This document shows, one piece after another, positions 62,138 through 64,000 of a DNA stretch of 64,000 nucleotides (position 1 is the first letter of the stretch; every line of letters starts with the position of its first letter). A program made the position numbers and the translations under genes. The stretch spans positions 4,650,001-4,714,000 of the forward strand of contig NZ_AP025730.1 in NCBI RefSeq assembly GCF_023734135.1. Direction: 5' to 3'. The notes below the pieces were generated by a model, which worked only from the letters and a program-made list of their open reading frames with translations, was not told the origin of the DNA and made no database searches. The stretch is from Sphaerotilus microaerophilus (GTDB lineage: Bacteria > Pseudomonadota > Gammaproteobacteria > Burkholderiales > Burkholderiaceae_C).

Positions 62138-63859
62138 TCAGGCGCGAAAACGCGACGTGATCGGGTAGCGCCAATCGCGCCCGAAGGCACGGTGCGTGAT
62201 GCGGATGCCCACCGGCGCCTGGCGGCGCTTGTACTCGTTGAGCTTGATCAGCCGGGTGACGCGCTCGACATCGGCCGGGGCAAACCCGGCGACGACGATC
62301 TCCTCGATGCTGCGGTCCTGCTCCATGTACATCGACAGGATGGCGTCCAACACCTCGTAGGGCGGCAGGCTGTCCTGGTCGCACTGGTCGGGGCGCAGCT
62401 CGGCCGAGGGCGGCCGGGTGATGATGCGCTCGGGGATGACCGGCGCCTGGCCCGCGGCCACCGCCTGCGCATTGCGCCAGTTGGCCAGGCGCCAGACCAG
62501 GGTCTTGGCCACGTCCTTGATGACCGCGAAGCCACCGGCCATGTCGCCGTAGAGCGTGCAGTAGCCGGTGGCCATCTCGCTCTTGTTGCCGGTGGTCAGC
62601 ACGATGGCGCCGAACTTGTTGGACAGCGCCATCAGCAACGTGCCGCGGATGCGCGCCTGGATGTTCTCCTCGGTGGCGTCCTCGGCCCGGCCGGCGAAGT
62701 CCGCGGCCAGCGTGGCGCGGAAGTCGTCGAACATCGGCACGATGCTCATCTCGTCGTAGCGCACGCCCAGGCGCTGCGCCATCTCGCGCGCATCGACCCA
62801 GGAGATCTCGGCCGTGTAGGGGCTGGGCATCATCACGCAGCGCACCTTGTCGGCGCCCAGCGCGTCGACCGCGATGGCCAGCACCAGCGCCGAATCCACC
62901 CCACCGGACAGGCCGATGATGGCGCCCGGGAAGCCGTTCTTGCCCAGGTAGTCCCGCACGCCGGTGACCAGCGCGGCCCAGGCCTGCGCCTCCTGCGAGG
63001 GGTGCGGCAGCAGCTCGCCGGCCACATCGACGCCGCTCGCCGTGGGCTGCAACTCGATGATGGCCTCGGTCTCGGCAAAGGTGACTGCACGCGTGCGCAC
63101 CTCGCCGGTGGCATCGACGGCAAAGGAGGCGCCGTCGAAGACGATCTCATCCTGGCCGCCGACCAGGTGCGAATACAGCAGCGGCAGGCCGAGGTGGCGG
63201 GCGCGCTCGGCCATGCGCTGCTCGCGCTCCACCGCCTTGCCGAGGTGAAAGGGCGAGGCGTTCAGCACCAGCAGCACCTGCGCGCCGGCCGCCTTGGCGG
63301 CATCGCCAGGCTCGTCGAACCAGGCGTCCTCACAGATGTTGAGGCCAAAGCGCAGGCCGCCGGCCTCGAAGACCAGCGGGCCGAACGAGGCGCCGACCGA
63401 CGCATCGCGGCCGGAGACGAAGTAGCGCCGCTCGTCGAAGACCTGGTAGTTCGGCAGCTCGCGCTTGGCGTAGGTGCCGATCACGCGGCCGCCACCGAGC
63501 AGGGAGGCGGCATTCACGCACGCCGGCACGGACCAGGAGCGCGTGCGAACATCGCCCGGGGGTATCGACCCGGGCAGCGCCTGTGGATGCCCGACGACGA
63601 GCTGGAAGCCAGACAGATCGGCCAGCTGCGCGGCACAGTCCGCGAGTGTGCGCTCACAGGCCGCCAGGAAGGCCGGGCGCAGCAGCAGGTCCTCGGGCGG
63701 ATAGCCGGTCAGCGCCAGTTCGGGCGCGACCGCCAGGCAGGCGCCCTGTGCATGGGCACGCCGGGCCGCGTCGATCAGCCGGCGGGCGTTGCCGGCCAGG
63801 TCGCCGACGGTGGGATTGATTTGCAGCAGGGCCACCCGCACGGGGTTTGCGAAGGACAT
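62138..63859 (-). CDS. nadE: glutamine-dependent NAD+ synthetase
   Basis: 573 aa from ATG 63859. Final step of NAD synthesis. The N-terminal nitrilase-type glutaminase has a Glu-Lys-Cys triad (APELALTGYPPEDL, AKRELPNY, NICEDAW); the C-terminal synthetase has the PP-loop IGLSGGVDSAL and LTTGNKSEMATGY. Two-domain length is normal for NadE(Gln). The frame runs open upstream but the conserved start is MSFANPVRVALLQINPTVGD. The remaining 141 bases to the window end show no recognisable gene. Confidence 0.96.
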   Translation of the reverse strand: MSFANPVRVALLQINPTVGDLAGNARRLIDAARRAHAQGACLAVAPELALTGYPPEDLLLRPAFLAACERTLADCAAQLADLSGFQLVVGHPQALPGSIPPGDVRTRSWSVPACVNAASLLGGGRVIGTYAKRELPNYQVFDERRYFVSGRDASVGASFGPLVFEAGGLRFGLNICEDAWFDEPGDAAKAAGAQVLLVLNASPFHLGKAVEREQRMAERARHLGLPLLYSHLVGGQDEIVFDGASFAVDATGEVRTRAVTFAETEAIIELQPTASGVDVAGELLPHPSQEAQAWAALVTGVRDYLGKNGFPGAIIGLSGGVDSALVLAIAVDALGADKVRCVMMPSPYTAEISWVDAREMAQRLGVRYDEMSIVPMFDDFRATLAADFAGRAEDATEENIQARIRGTLLMALSNKFGAIVLTTGNKSEMATGYCTLYGDMAGGFAVIKDVAKTLVWRLANWRNAQAVAAGQAPVIPERIITRPPSAELRPDQCDQDSLPPYEVLDAILSMYMEQDRSIEEIVVAGFAPADVERVTRLIKLNEYKRRQAPVGIRITHRAFGRDWRYPITSRFRA

Positions 63860-64000
63860 GGGCAGGATGGATCGCAACGGATTCAACAGGGCGCCGGCCA
63901 CAACCGGCGGGGTGGGCACGGATGGTACCTGCGAGGCCGCAGCGCTGCCCGCTGCCGCCTTGCCCTGGCGTGTGCGGCTGCACGACCGCCCGGACACGCT

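Overview
The window is very GC-rich, densely coded DNA with third-position GC bias. Gene content and order fit a chromosomal segment of a betaproteobacterium of the order Burkholderiales, probably of the Leptothrix/Rubrivivax/Sphaerotilus/Ideonella kind. The assignment rests on the ABC-transporter/ibaG/murA/his string, a stand-alone IGPD-type HisB, a short HisG, and the Fur-regulated hemP/receptor/tonB/exbBD block. It is an inference from family knowledge, not a database result. I saw no rRNA or tRNA genes, CRISPR array, insertion sequence or prophage.

Layout. Positions 1-4189 (minus): a chemotaxis cluster with a CheZ-like phosphatase, cheY, cheA and an MCP cut by the window edge. 4459-6248 (plus): a cytoplasmic REC-histidine kinase translationally coupled to a NarL/LuxR regulator. 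6256-13864 (minus): ibaG-murA-hisG-hisD-hisC-hisB-hisH-hisA-hisF, without hisI, hisE or hisZ. 13946-14612 (plus): a VapBC toxin-antitoxin module. 14638-16349 (minus): an ABC-2 exporter, then a TetR regulator. 17228-20056 (minus): an AbrB-type antitoxin and Doc toxin directly upstream of recG. queA, a small cytochrome c and an orphan LuxR regulator follow.

Positions 22882-31327 are an iron and peroxide block: hemP, a TonB-dependent receptor, tonB, exbB and exbD on the minus strand with a Fur box; ahpC-ahpF on the plus strand with an OxyR-like site; then bfr and bfd with a second Fur box. 31554-35163 (plus): a TPR lipoprotein, tgt and the ferric-iron binding protein fbpA. 35201-41382: a periplasmic binding protein paired with a GGDEF/EAL enzyme, divergent from an MCP. 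41408-44258: the divergent iron transporter genes fbpB and fbpC, whose starts are only 22 bp apart, with a near-perfect Fur box filling the gap.

Positions 44365-64000: psd, hppD, a translationally coupled alkylation-repair operon (ada-alkA, ogt, EamA transporter), and about 0.8 kb with no convincing gene that carries many DnaA-box-like 9-mers. Then come rarD, an anchored TAXI-type protein, a lipoprotein nuclease, an aminopeptidase P, a DUF4397 lipoprotein, an unusual MCP-like protein, a lipoprotein zinc metalloprotease and nadE.

Three themes link the genes. Signalling: two chemoreceptors plus one degenerate one, CheA/CheY/CheZ-like and c-di-GMP turnover. Iron homeostasis: three Fur boxes over receptor, storage and ferric transport genes. 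Two toxin-antitoxin modules are placed inside what are usually conserved housekeeping neighbourhoods.
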